This document shows positions 24,241-37,637 of a stretch of DNA of 64,000 bases, piece after piece. Position 1 is the stretch's first letter, and each line of letters opens with the position of its first letter. The translations under genes and the position numbers were made by a program. Where the stretch lies: the NCBI RefSeq assembly GCF_022539315.1, contig NC_066315.1:122849874-122913873 (forward strand), in the 5' to 3' direction. The DNA comes from Serinus canaria (lineage: Eukaryota; Chordata; Aves; Passeriformes; Fringillidae). Under the pieces are notes generated by a model, which was not told where the DNA came from, searched no databases, and was given only the letters and a program-made list of their open reading frames with translations.

Positions 24241-27200
24241 CCTCTTCCTCAATCAGCTAAGGCCAAGGGAGAACTGCTCCTTCCCAAAGGACTGCTGAAA
24301 AGTACCAGCCTCTTCCCTGAACCTCCCTGTTCCCTAGTTTTTCTCCAACTCAGTCATTCTTACTGTTCACTGTGGCAAAAGACAAGTCATATTTATGTAA
24401 CAGCTGGTCTGTAAGATGCAACATATGCAGATTGCTCAGACAACTGCAAGACACTCAGCTAAAAATTTTAGCTAAAAATGTCTGACAGTATGGTCTGAAA
24501 AAGCTAAAAGAGGATAAAACAAGATCTGGCAGAGAAAAAGTCCCCCTGTAACAACAGATTATAAACCTAACTATTTCCAGTGCTCTTAAACCATCTTGAA
24601 GCATCACCAAGTGTGCACATCTGGAACAAATGCCTGCATTTCTACACCAGAGAACATTACCCAACATTTTAAGGATTATCAAATAGTATTTCTTGACATT
24701 TCAATTCCTTGTTAGTATCCATTTATGTGAATGCCTCAAGAACAATCTCAGCTACTTACATTATAAGTGAACAATAGAGACTAACACTGAATAGACTTTT
24801 TGATGAAAAAGAGTTCATGGTGCTCCTGTAAAAGGAACATTTTCAGATTTGGTCAGGAACATTTCTTTGTAAGCTAACACTTGTGTTATTCATTCCAATG
24901 GCTTTCGCAGTTAATAAAAGTCTATTCAGAGACAACATGAAAATCTTATTGGGGAATGGTGCCTTAAAAATGCAACCAGTTTGTCACTGTCAGTTTGATT
25001 TTCCAGATGTGGCAAGGAGGAGTGTGAAGCACGGGGAAGGTTCACTTCTCTGCAAAATGCTAAGCACTTGCCTTTGAGAGGAGCAAATATTTCATGGTCC
25101 ACTTTCTGCTAAAAAACACCTAATATATTAATAGATCTTAATCAGAGTTAGGAGAGGGACAGTGTTCAAATGTGTTTTGGATTTTTAAAATATGCCCTTT
25201 GTGAAACTGTGGAATGGGTGAGGAAAACATATAAAGAATATCCATGAAGAACCTCATGGGTCTAGGCAAGGCATTACCAGGTCATCTAACAAGCCACTCA
25301 CCTGCTGCACACAGCAATGTCAGGAGTGAGCTCAGATTGCCAAGGGCAGCTTTTAGAAATGCTAAATGGAGGGGAAAACCATCCAAAAGAGCATGAAACA
25401 AGGTATTACCAGACTATTAAGGTACTAAAAATTACAAAGGTTGACCTAACGCTATAATGCTTGAGGTTAAGCAAATATGGACTATCACTGAACATAAGTA
25501 TCATAAGGAAGTTTTCAGAAAATTTCATTTTGGAGGCAATAAAGAAGAAATTAATAGTTGGATAAATCAAAAGAAACATGTAGGCAAAAATGGCAGTTGC
25601 AGGTTGGAAGTACACAAGGAGGGGCCTCCCGGGAAAGCCGCTGGGTACCACATCAGAATGGGTGGTAACATCCTGGGCTCCTAACACCAAAGACAGCAGA
25701 AGGGTAGGAAGGGTTTCTAAAGGGAATTCTATTTAGGGGACACTGACACTGAAACAAGAGCATGCTTACTATTTTAAAAGGGGGAATGAAAAAGAGGGAA
25801 AGCTTAAAGTATAGTCTATGCAATTCAGTGAAACTGGAGAGACAAACAAGAAATAGTCCTCAAGGACGAAAAAAGCTTATTTAAAAATGGTAAAAAGTAG
25901 GTGCAATCATGATAGCAGATCTGCATTCAGCATGGGGAATACACCTGGAAATGAACTAGCAACAACTGTTGTGACACTCTACAAGGACAAGAGCCATCTT
26001 CCTGATCTACTCGTCTGGCTTATGCCTTCCTCTATAACCACTTTATTGTCTTCTGCTCAATAGAGAACCACTGCTAAGTTCTTATTAAACACAACACACA
26101 CATATGGACTGATAAAAAATACCAAATAAGGCTGTGGGTTTTTTTTCCTAGATGTGGAAAGATGAAAGAACTACAGAAACTGAAATTATTACATCTTTCT
26201 CCACAATGAGAAAATTAGAGCTAGATAAAGATATTCAGGGGAAAAAGGAATAAATAGAGATTCTGTCATTAGAGGAAACAACTGAGAAATAAAAGAATTA
26301 ATGATTATTATACAGAGTCAGATAACTTTCTCCTCTACAGTCCCAGCTCCAATTTCTTCCTAGAAGCAGCTTCTTTGAGGAATTTTTCACCTATAAGCTC
26401 TTTTTGGACCTCATTTGGTCCAACTTAAACTGTGCAATCTTTCAACTGGATCTACATAGGTAGACCTTTCACATCAGAGATTTATTATGGGAGTACAAAA
26501 CTGTCAACCAAAAGAGTCAAAGTAATGACAAAGTGTGTGTATATTTGAAGAATGGAGATAAAAATAAAATTATATGAACAAATGGAACTTAATTTAGAAC
26601 TCGGCTTCCAGGTCTTTGTTCTTCACGTTTGGTACCATCAACAACAGAAGAGCTGGATTCAGAGCTTTAGGTAGACAATACCAGCAACTGTGTCCAAAGA
26701 AGCACCATGTTCTCTGGCAGACTTTAGCACAAAAAACAATTTGAACCCTCTTTTGTATGTATACAAGCTCAGACAAACACTTAATGCTATTAGTTTCCAA
26801 TGTTACTTGGAAATTAATTTAAATATTCTAAGGTGTTTTCTTAGACCCTTTATTCAGAAACTCCACAACAGATGTCCTAAAAATAATTTAGAAGAAGGCC
26901 TGTATCATATCAGATCTTCATAACACTAAAAAATGAAGAGCTGAAAGTACAAGTGCTCTCTCTCCACAGTCAGAGCACTCTCATTAGCTCACCACATGCG
27001 GCTGCTAAGACTTGTACTCGAGGCAGCAGAGCTGCTGCAGATGCCTGGGACAAATCCTGTGACCATCCAAACTATGCCAACCATACCTTGTGTGACTGCT
27101 TGCCAAGGAGAGGCTGTTATTAGCCAGGCTTGGCTCAAACAATTCACTGCCCACAAAGCTACTTTAATGTACTGTCTCTACTGGGGTAAAAAACACAGTA

Positions 27201-29082
27201 ATCCAACAATACATTACGATACTTTCCCATCACTGCAGCAATTCCCACCACAGGCAACACTTTGTCTCCAACAAAGAAGCCTCACATTCTGTGCCTGCAA
27301 AAAACCCCTATCCATACTGTAGGGATGCCAAGAGGAACATCTGTGTGCTCAGAAGGACACAAAATTGGCTTTTTGTGTGTGGTGTGTGTGTGTGTGCCTG
27401 GGTGAAAGAGATGGGGGCAGGGAGCTCACTGACAATAGCTTGTGTGACTGCATGGTAAGGAAATGTTCTTTCATTCCCTTCCTCCTTCTTTTAATTTATT
27501 TTTTAATCTGAACAAGGGAGTCAAACAGCCACAACAGTTATCAGCTACTTCCCAAAGCCCAGTGAAAAGGGTTAAGTTTCTCCCACATGATTAGCTTTAC
27601 TCTGGATTTATTTTGACCAGAGATAATTTCTTTAGGCATTAAACACCTACATTCACATTTCATGAAATAATATGAGAATTCCGGGTCTACTTGTCCCTTT
27701 ATCATAAATTATTATGACTGTAATAATGAAATCAATGAAATGCTGAACTACAGATAGTAAAATGTCTCCTACATGATGGATGCATTCGTGGGCTTTGATT
27801 ATTAACAAATTGAAGCTTAAAAAGGAGGAAAAAATAATCAGACAAAAAAGTACAAATACTACTGGCTTTCTGAATACTGGGTTAGTCACCTGGACAGCAG
27901 CATTAGAGAATCTAAACCACAAACTTGCACTACCATGAAATTAATGCTGAAAAGCAATGAAAACCAGTCCAGTGGAAGCAAATTATTATAAAAAACCCCT
28001 CTACAGAGGGCAAAGACCATCACTTACCTGTAAGCATTTTTATTTTGTTTTTATAAGACCTAAATCTAAATTTTTAATCTAAAATTTAAACAATCCAATG
28101 ATTCTTTACTGATGGACTGTCCTAGCCCAGTCTCATTTAAATATGTTTAAGTTCCTGGCTACATTCAAAAGTCAGAAGAAATGGTAAGGTTTTTTTTTCC
28201 TGGAGCTGTGCCTGCTAATGTCACATTCTCATTTTCTTCCTGCCCATTCTCCAGCTACTCTGTTCCAACATGTGTGGTGCCATCTAATCATCTGACAGAG
28301 ACCATTAACTCATGCCTCAGCTTTAATGCCAGCACCTCCAAAACTGGAAGCATGAGGCCAGGGAATCAATTAGCAGTGACTTATCTGTTCGCCCAAATAT
28401 TTGTAACTCTTTAACCAGGGGTCTGAAATTACATCCCCTTCCTTTTGAAGGGGAAAATGGAGCCAGGAGATGCAAATCTGGAATAAAACTCAGCCTTTCA
28501 ATCTTCCTCTCAAACACTCACATTGCTAGGAACATGCTTCAGCAAAAATAGGCAGGTTTTGACATACCTGTTGCACATCAGAAAAATAATTTTCAGGTAA
28601 CAGTATGCACTGTTATCTTAGTGTGCCTTCTTCAGACAGAAAACTGAGTTACAGGAGCTCCTACAACTCCTGTCCACAAAGCAAGGGAATAAAACAGTTC
28701 TGTCATCTGGGAGAGGTGTCCACAGCATTTTATTCTGGATTTGGAAAATACCAGTTTAGCACTTGAGGAAGCTCAATGCAAAGAGGAATGACTCAGCTGT
28801 GCAGAGTTCAGGTCTGGCAGGGCTCCCTGGGTGTGGAATTAGTCCAAACACCTCTGGCAGCCTCTTGACTACCCAACCACACAGATCTAAACTGCTTCTC
28901 TGTGATGCCAAACCTGATACAGCTGCACTAGACTCCCACTGTCGGGCACAGTGAAAGTGGCTTTTCTGAGAGTCAGTTCAGGACAAGGAAAACTTTTTAG
29001 CTCTGATTTAGCCCTGACCCTGCCAAATCAAGAACGGTAACACATTTTTGCACTGAGCTTCTGTCCAGAAGGTTGTACTCAC
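24241..29082. other. No gene recognised; one TG microsatellite
   Basis: AT-rich DNA without a named repeat. At about 27374-27401 there is an imperfect (TG)n run (gtgtgtggtgtgtgtgtgtg). No strong exon candidate. Confidence 0.45.
27374..27401 (+). repeat. (TG)n microsatellite
   Basis: Imperfect dinucleotide run with one GG interruption. Confidence 0.85.
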
Positions 29083-29159
29083 CCTGGTCTAATACCTGAA
29101 TGGGAAAAGTCAGCTCTATGTCAGCCAGTGCATCCTGCCGGAGCTTGGGATATGAATGG
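29083..29159 (-). other. Candidate exon (77 nt), unidentified
   Basis: On the minus strand the acceptor ends gtgctgtgttgtag and the donor is agg|gtgagt. One frame is open for 25 codons (HSYPKLRQDALADIELT...VLDQ), phase 2 to phase 1. The open frame continues beyond both sites, which weakens the case. Confidence 0.15.
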
Positions 29160-32100
29160 CTACAACACAGCACTGCAAAAACCAGCCCACACCTGGAGGG
29201 GCCTGAGGTGAAGTGGGTGCATGGAACCACTTGGGTGTCCTTCCTAAAACATCCTGCAACAGCCATGAGATCCTGGCAAATGGAATGAACTGGGTATCTC
29301 CATTCCAATCACCTTGGAAAATAGGTGACTGCAAAGAATGATGTTCAAATTAGGGCTCATTTAGATAAAACACAACTGAATATTTAAAAAAAATTGGAGC
29401 ACTTACATGAGCTTACAATGTGTGAAAGAAAAATGTTTCACCTATTCTATGCATGAAAAAAATTACCAGAACATAAAAATAATTCCTTAATACAAAATCT
29501 GTCTATGAACAGACAATATTTTCTTTCTTATTTTGCATTTTTCAGTGAAAGTAGTAAGTGCTCATAAAACCAGACTAAAATGTAAGTCAACTGCAAGAAA
29601 CTCATTCGATTTTTACAGAATTTTCCTTTGCCCCCTCATAATTATTGCTAAGTCCTCCCAGTTCCAGAGCATGATTGTGTTAGGTATTGTACAAATGTGT
29701 ACAGACAGCAGATCTTGAAATATTTGCAAACTAGTGCTTGAAATCTGTAAGAGCTGTGGTTCCATGTCACTGACATGGATAAACTTACTGATTTCTGTGG
29801 GGATACAGTCCTGCAATGTGCCTGCACAAGTGGCTGCTGAACTGGGGCTAAAAAACCAAAGCAAAACTGAACTCCCAAAACCAAGTAAAATAATGAAGAA
29901 CAAATTAACAAAGTGAGGAGGCAACATCTCTCACTTGCTGGACTGTTTTTCAGAGCAGTAAGTCTTTTTTATGAATGTAATATGTTTCCACTCTACTCTT
30001 TGTGTTTTCCTCCAAACTTTAGACACTTTAACTGAAACTCCCAGATAACTTTCTTTGCAGCCTCCCTTCTCCTTATCAGCATTTATTTGATTTTAAAAAT
30101 GGCACCAAAAGTTTCTCTAGTTGGTGTTGTGGGATACAAGCACTCAGTGAGGATTTTTTTTGCTAGCCAATGCTCATACCTAGAAGACCAGGCACCTTGG
30201 TCTATATCCCATATTCCTGGATGGGAAAATAGAAGCTGTTAAGATTCTCTCTCATTTTCTGTCTGCTACCTGCAACTGCTGTACATTCTATACATTCTAC
30301 ACCCAGCCCTTGATAATATGCAAGCAATGTTCAAGTCCTCTTCCCATTTTTCCCTGCAAAAGATTCTACTGAACATTTATGTTTTTATTCTTTAAAATTA
30401 ATGAAAATACATTTCAATAATCCAAAGATTTCAAAAACTTATAGAATTAACTATGCCTTTTTATAGGTGCAGGAAACTGCTTTACAACAAACTAATTGTG
30501 TCCAATACATTCCCCTTTAGTTTCTAACAAGTAAGAAGAGTTTTGTATTCTAATAGGTTTTGAAGATGTTCTGGAATAGTAAACTGAACACATTCTGCCA
30601 GTGAATTACTGCAGACTTAGAGTGGTGGCATACATGAACCAGAGTGGAAATAACTGTAAAGAAGCTCAGCACATCCACCCATCACACTTCCATCTACTTC
30701 TCCAGGTCACACTCCCTTTTTGTTTCCAATTTTAAACCTTTTACTCTGATTTTCTTTCCCAAGCTGCCCTGAAAATCTCGCTACCCCAAAAGACAACAAG
30801 TTTTGCCAGTGTTTCATATTGGAGGGATCTTATTAAAGCAAATGAAAACCAATGGAATATTCAAAGTTTATAAGCCTTCCCATAAAATGGGAACCCAAAA
30901 TGTTAGAAACTAATCTTGTACTAAAGGCAGTCCTCCTTTCAAATGCTAGCTTTATACTGAAGATTCAGTAACACTAATAAAACAAAGAACAGGCTTGTCC
31001 CAACCCACTTTCAAATAAGCTCTGTTACTGAAAACGGACTTGCTTAACATTTCCATTTATCTCAGAAGCTGGACACTGTGGTTATATTTGTTAGGGAAAG
31101 CAAGGGAGATCTCAAGACTGCTTCCGTACCTTTCACTTTGGTACTCTTTTCTTTCCCACTATCATCCAAGAATTCCAGCTCCTGTTATTGCTGTTATCTC
31201 CTGGTGGAACACGGTAAGATGCAATTAATCACGATAACAAAATCCTATTCTTCTTTGTGAGTCAAACTAATTGTGGTACAGTATTTCTTTTCCATCACCT
31301 TAGAAGGCGCCTTGCAGCTTTCCCACAGTATCAAGTTCCCAATACATGCACACACAGAGAGCACCCTGCTGATGACTCATTCCAGCTTAACCTACCTTTT
31401 CAAACAAACTTCTCCAAACAATGTATTATCTGCATTTTAAATGGCAGGTGAAATTCTACCACTCTCCCTATAAAAAGGACAGGGAAGTTTGTACTCCACA
31501 AAAGATTTAAGGAAAGTATTGATGGTCCAAGCAATTTGTAATACTCTTGGGGTGGAAACAAGCATTCTGAAAGTTTGCTCACACAGGGAAAAGTAAAAAC
31601 TACACATAAACGGTTTTGCCTATTAATGTGCCAATTCCATTAAAATGTTATCAACTCTGAAAGGATTTACTTGTGTATTTTAAAATACTCTGCCTGTAGT
31701 AAATCACATTTGAAGCCAGCGGTGTTATTTATAACATTAATGACCGCACAAAGCAAGAACAGGCATTCAGTCACCCAGGTCAAATTCAGTTTCTCTTTTA
31801 CTTAGGAACAAGTTCAGATTATGTGGGTGATGAAATGCCTGCAGAGCCCAAGCAGGACTGAGCTCCAGGAGGCAGGTACAGATTTAGGCTGCTACAGGGC
31901 TGATCAGCAGTACCTGCTCAGCCATTTATCACCTGCAGAAACTTTACCTGCAGCCAGGACACAGTGCATCAGTATCTGGACATAGAGATGCACCTCCAGA
32001 GCTGTCACCACCACTGGACCACTATGCTGATGGACCCAAACCTTAAACTGAACTCCAGGGATTCTGACACTATTTCAGCACCTCCTTTGTGTAACAAGCA

Positions 32101-35100
32101 CACTGCACTTAAACCACACTGCACTTGCACCCTTTTGGACCCTGTCCTGGCCACAGCTCACTCTGTCCCCTTTCAGCATTAACCACACTTAGGAAGTTAC
32201 AAAAATCCCCAGAAGAAACTTAGAAGAAAGCATGCTGGTTAAGGTGAGGTTATTCAATCTCAGTATTGATGGATGCACACAAATCACACTAAGAAAAATA
32301 CTACAGTTAAAAGGCCACTACTTATTCCACACTGTAAATAAAAATTCCTAAATGGAAATTTTAAAATACTTGATTTAACTTTCTTTTTACAAAACCTTAT
32401 CTATTTGTTTTGCCTTTCATAGGCAGAAGAGATTCAATCAAAGCTTGCCAGTAATATGACATGACAATACAGGAGTAATTACTGAATCTTAAAGTGTCAC
32501 TTTTTGCATAGGAATATTTTTAATTTATGAAATGCACTTTTTATAATATATAAATAAAACTTAATGTATAAATATACAAAAATTTAATATCTAAAAAGTC
32601 AGCTTTATTTAACACAGGATTTTAGCAACTTGCCACACTTAACACTCAATAAAACAGAAAATAAATTCAAGATTAATGGCTTTGCTTCACCAACTGCAGT
32701 AAAAATCAGAAAGAAGCCACAGAAGTTTTAGAGTTCAGCTAGCACTACAATTACTGTTGGGTAGGAACTCAAAATCCCTAGCAGGGGACTTAGGTTTGTC
32801 TGCACATTGGATTCTCTGTCCCAAGAGCAATTTTTGTGGGCAAGAGACACAGCAGTACCATTTCTAAATGGCAGTGGGGGACCAGTCCCTGCAGAGCTGG
32901 GGTAATGGTAAGACAGCAGCTGCCACAACCTTGGTGTTGCAACAGAGACAGCAAAGTGGCTCTGGGCAGTCCAAGGGCTCCCTTCTGCCACCTGAACAGT
33001 CAGTGCCCCACACTTGTGTTGTGCAATTATACAGAGAATGGATTTAGCTCCAAATAATTATTTAAGTAGGGTTTTTTTCCAGCTTTATCAGGCATAATTT
33101 GAATGTTGCAGCCTCATTTAGAAAACCAAATTAGTTTTGCTGGAAGGACTGGGGAAATAAATACTGAATGCTCCTGGAATACTGTCATCATAGCCTGGAT
33201 GTCAAATACATGCTTATCCATCTTTGTGCTGTAAAAAGAAAAATTCATAACACTTCTGTCATTTGACAATGCAGTACAAGCACCACTCTGATTACAGCTA
33301 CATTTAAAGGTCATACATAACGTAATTGTCAGAGTAACAACAAACTAAAAATGTTGTATAGAACTAATATTTTGTAGAAATTTGTACAAAGTAAAGTAAA
33401 AAAAAGAAGCAACATAAAAATGAGGACTAGTGAAATTAAAGAACTTAATATTCAAACAGCTGGGATTTGTTTATCTTTAGTTGATTTTGTAGATGTTGCA
33501 AAATAAAAAGTTTCAGAGCAAACTGCTTTGCACGGTAATTGCACAGGTTGTGCAGTAATATACAAGTTAGCTGTTTGATATCAAACACAGATAACTAAAC
33601 TGCACCCTCAAAAAGATTAAAAATGTTTAGATTTTTCAGAGTAGCAGTGTATTAGTCTGAAACATGCCATCCTCCAACACATGGGAGTGAGACTGCTCTA
33701 ACTCAAGCTGCTCCAGTGTGTCATACTAAGTAATGGGGGAAAAAAGTTAGTAACTCTTAAGCATTTTCAAGACTTATTTTCTGATTTTGATATCTAAAGA
33801 GCTTCTATGCAATGACTAACCAATACATTCAATGATAACAATATACTTTCTTAGAAGAGTTTCCTTTATAGCAGTCAACTGGTTTGTGCACGTGTACACA
33901 CCCAAGTATTAAAGGAGTGACAGATTTTAATTAAACTACAATGTGTGTGTAGGGTTGTACCAGATACTGCTATTTGATTGTGATATTGGATGCTCACATC
34001 TTTCTGGAGTTTTTTTCCCCTAACATTTTCAAGCTTGAACAGAACAGGTAGAAAGCTGTGAGTAGTGTTCACTCTTCAGTAAGAAGCATAGATGAAAAAA
34101 CAGGAAACTGGAGGGCCAGAAGTTGAGAAGCCACAAAAAAAAGCTAATTTCTTTGTGCTAAATAGCACAAGCCTTTGGTGAGCCAGAATATATTTACTCA
34201 TGCTGCAGTTTAGCAAAGCCTGATAGCAAATTGTTTTAGAGATAAGGTCATATGATTGACCATCTCAGCTTCTTCCAACAATTACCAAGAAAATGGAAAG
34301 GCATGAGAGCTGACTGAAATGCACAAAATCAAACTGAGGTGGCAGAATCAATCCCAGGTAACAGCCGTATCAATAATTCAGCAAAATGCTTCCCCATTTC
34401 ACTCCTACTTATTTCTTGGTCATTTACAAAAGAAGTTGAGCAGATTACTTTGAGATTGTATTTATGAGCATTTCTCATTCATCTGGATCACTTGCAAGGT
34501 AACACAAACTCTTCAAAAAAAGACAGTATTTTACAAGCAGCACAAAGAAATTTTTTTCCCAGGAATTTTGACATGTTTGCTGCACTTACTGTATTGAAAT
34601 GCTGGATTTTCAACAGTATTTGCCTCTAAGTGTCTCAAAAGCAAGTCTTCTTTAATGACCAGCTACTTTCTAAATACTTGACCAAAATCAGAGGAATTAA
34701 AGGCAGGATGAGACATCAAGTCTTATCTTTTACACCAAAGGAGGTAACATGATGAAAAATTCATCTAACTTGTTTTTAAGAAACTTCTGTGAAGGAAAGG
34801 TTTTTTACAACTGGCCCTGGGTAAACCCTCTGACAGTTTCACCCTCCTAACAGCTGAACTTGTTTACCAAATATCTAAGCTAATTGTCTAAACCAAGCCA
34901 ATTTTTTTTGTTCTTCCTCCAGCCAAGATCAAAAGATATGACTGAATCATCTTCTAAACTAGAAATAGGATTTGAATCCATGCACTAATTATTTTCATAT
35001 TGAAATGATTAAAAAAGAAATTTTGAAATAAACTCCCTTTAATACTTTGTTAATTCTGGTATTTATGACATGAAGGAAAGCTGTAAGAAAATTAAGAGGC

Positions 35101-37460
35101 AAAAAACTTTCAAAAGCTAAAGATAAAAATGAAAAATTTTCTCCAACATTCACAATTCAGCCCCTTATGTAAATATTCAATTTTAATTCAACACCAGCAG
35201 TTTTAGTGCTATAGAAGTATAGCACAGAGCAGAAAGAAGAGCCTAACTCTTCTAAATCCCAGAACAGTTTTCTTCCCCTGGGAAGATCAGCACTACTACT
35301 AGCTGTTACTCTTGGCACCCCATGAAAACTACCATCTGACACTAAAAATGGTACTTAATTCTCTAATCATATGACTGACAACTGGCACAGTGATCAAGGC
35401 ACTGTGAAATGCAAATCATTCTTTTTCTGACCAGGAGAAACAAAACAAATCTAGATATCACAGTTTCTTCCTGGCTCCTATCAATCCTTCCTCACTGGGC
35501 TGTAGGACGTGAGTTTCTCGTGTCAATGCTCCAGTTGCCTTTGGTCTGGGAGTAGAACCAGTAGACACTAAAGACATCCATGTATATGTCCAAATGTCTG
35601 CTACCTTAGCTCAGTCTACATGGAAGTAAGTAGTAAGCATCAAGCAAGTAGCATGAGGAACCTTCCTGATGAAGGTCACCCCTGTCAAATGTCAAGGAAT
35701 CGTCCAGAAGCTGGACAGGATAATGCTACATAAAAAAGGCAATATAGAGTCAGAAATGCTTGACACTTTCTGCAGCACAGAAAAAAAAACAACCAGAAAG
35801 GGAAAATGACAGTGGATAATTTTATTCCAAGTATTCAAAATCTGACAGAATTCAGCAGGACGAGTAACAGGAGATAAAGACCACGGGGTATGAGACAAGC
35901 TTACTTAGGGAGCACCACAATCCCTTTTGCCTACATGGTACAAACAGATGAATACATTTAACAATTGCTTGCTAATAATGAACTGCCCTGAAGAGTTGCT
36001 TTGCTATGGGAACAACCACCCCACATCAAAAGAACCTCATTTGTATATCAAAGGAGAAATTACACTCAATAATAATGTTTCTTTGAACTGGCACCTAAAA
36101 ATAGTATTGGACAAACTTAACTTTTGGTCTGAAGACTTTTGAAGGGAGAAGTGATTTTCATTATAACCAAAAAACAAAAAGAAAACACTTTCGCTCGACA
36201 TACTGCAAATACCATAGGAAAGAGTAGAAACTAATTTTAACTATGTGGAGTGAGGAGGTGGGTGTGAAAAAGAGGAAGACTACTTCTTACACATACTTCA
36301 AAACCTCTCAGCAACATCAAAGGAAAAGCACGCCACATTCTTCCAAGAGGTGTTTGTTTACACTCCAAAAGCAGCTTATGGTATGTAGGACTCCCAATCC
36401 CATAGAGGAACGTGCTCTCATCAACACTGAGGTCCTTTCACGTGTTCCTATTTACTCCTCAAAGACCTTTCATTTCACTAGCCCCATATGAAAGCTCCCT
36501 AGATACTCAAGAAGTGCACAGTGCTGCACCATTGAAGCTTGCTTTGCCCACTCAACAGAATATTAAATATCGCCTTGCTTACTCTCTCTCCACTGATTTC
36601 CTTTTTCCAGAAGCACTTTGGTGCTCTCTGCAGAATTTTGCTACTCCATTCAACATTGTCCACAAAGTCTGAAGTAGCTTAGTCGTGGGCTTTATGTCAC
36701 TTACCGATGATGGCATGGCTTTATGTCACACAGAGCACTTTCAGGCTTTTCACTAATCCCCATTCTTCTTTTCATCTAAGCCTTATGTTACTTGAGAATT
36801 TGACAGGAGGAAGTTTCATATGGACAAGGCCTTCTAAAACCAAGCTGCCACTGGCTGTTGATACCCCGATGAAATATAGCAGAGGAGAGCTTTCATCTGT
36901 CAAAGGCTGCACCAACTGTGATGCAAGTGCTCAAGTCTTTTTCCCTAAGTGCAGAAGTAAGAGCTCAAAGTTCAAACTCATTAGAGTCTTTAAACCCCAT
37001 AAAAGTAACCTGAACAAACAGCCAAGTGCTACAAGCAATGATAGACATGAATGACTTCCCATTTTACCTCTGTTTATGAAAATCACAAAAAGGTGTTAAA
37101 ACTTTTCTGAACAGATACTAATTCTACAATTACAGGAGGTAGGGCTACCAGGTTTTGAATTCAGTATGAAACTTCAACTCAATCGGTTATATTTAAGCAA
37201 TACAAACATTTCTGCTTTAGAAAAAATCAAGTCACATGGTGGCTTTTGTCACCAGTCTAAACCCATAAAAAATGCAGAAGAAAAAGATGGTAGGCAACTT
37301 CAACATATTCAATTACTTCCATTAATGGTATACATTTCCTAATGAAATCACATGGTTTCGCAGCCCTAAGCAATATAGCTTAGAGATGAAAAGCCAGGCC
37401 ATACTCCTTGTTTTGAAGTCTCTCCACTCCTATGAGCTGCTCCTAGTAGGAAACACCCTT
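29160..37460. other. No gene recognised
   Basis: About 8 kb of AT-rich sequence. It holds a weak plus-strand exon candidate at 31171-31213 and a short acceptor-donor stretch at 29938-29960 (ctgtttttcag, four bases, then gtaagt). The 115-codon frame at 36707 is of chance length. No named repeat. Confidence 0.45.
31171..31213 (+). other. Candidate exon (43 nt), unidentified
   Basis: The acceptor tract is ctcttttctttcccactatc followed by atccaag, and the donor is acg|gtaaga. One frame reads IPAPVIAVISWWNT and ends in phase 0. Too short to be persuasive alone. Confidence 0.15.
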
Positions 37461-37464
37461 CCTC

Positions 37465-37637
37465 CAGCTGTAAGGGCAGCCAAGCAGCTGCCTTAATAAC
37501 CAATGCCAGCTCCACATATTAATACATAAAAGCAGCTGCCTGCCTGCCTATGCAGCTGAAGGAAAAGCGCTGGAGGCACAGGCCAGTATCTAATACTGGC
37601 TCTGATTGCAAAGGCAGCTGCTTGGTTCATACAGCTG
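37465..37637. promoter_or_regulatory. Cluster of six CAGCTG E-boxes, possible enhancer
   Basis: CAGCTG occurs at 37465, 37485, 37533, 37553, 37615 and 37632, six times in 173 bases where chance predicts far fewer than one. CAGCTG is a palindromic E-box preferred by some bHLH factors, such as the ASCL1 and MyoD groups. The block also has an inverted pair (37480-37494 and 37611-37625) and a small palindrome at 37582-37600. Enhancer function is inferred. Confidence 0.35.

Noticed and set aside
25301..25360. Minus-strand donor cag|gtgagt with possible exon
   Set aside because: No pyrimidine tract at any acceptor upstream, and several frames are open.
36707..37054. 115-codon open frame
   Set aside because: Chance length in this amount of sequence, no splice support.
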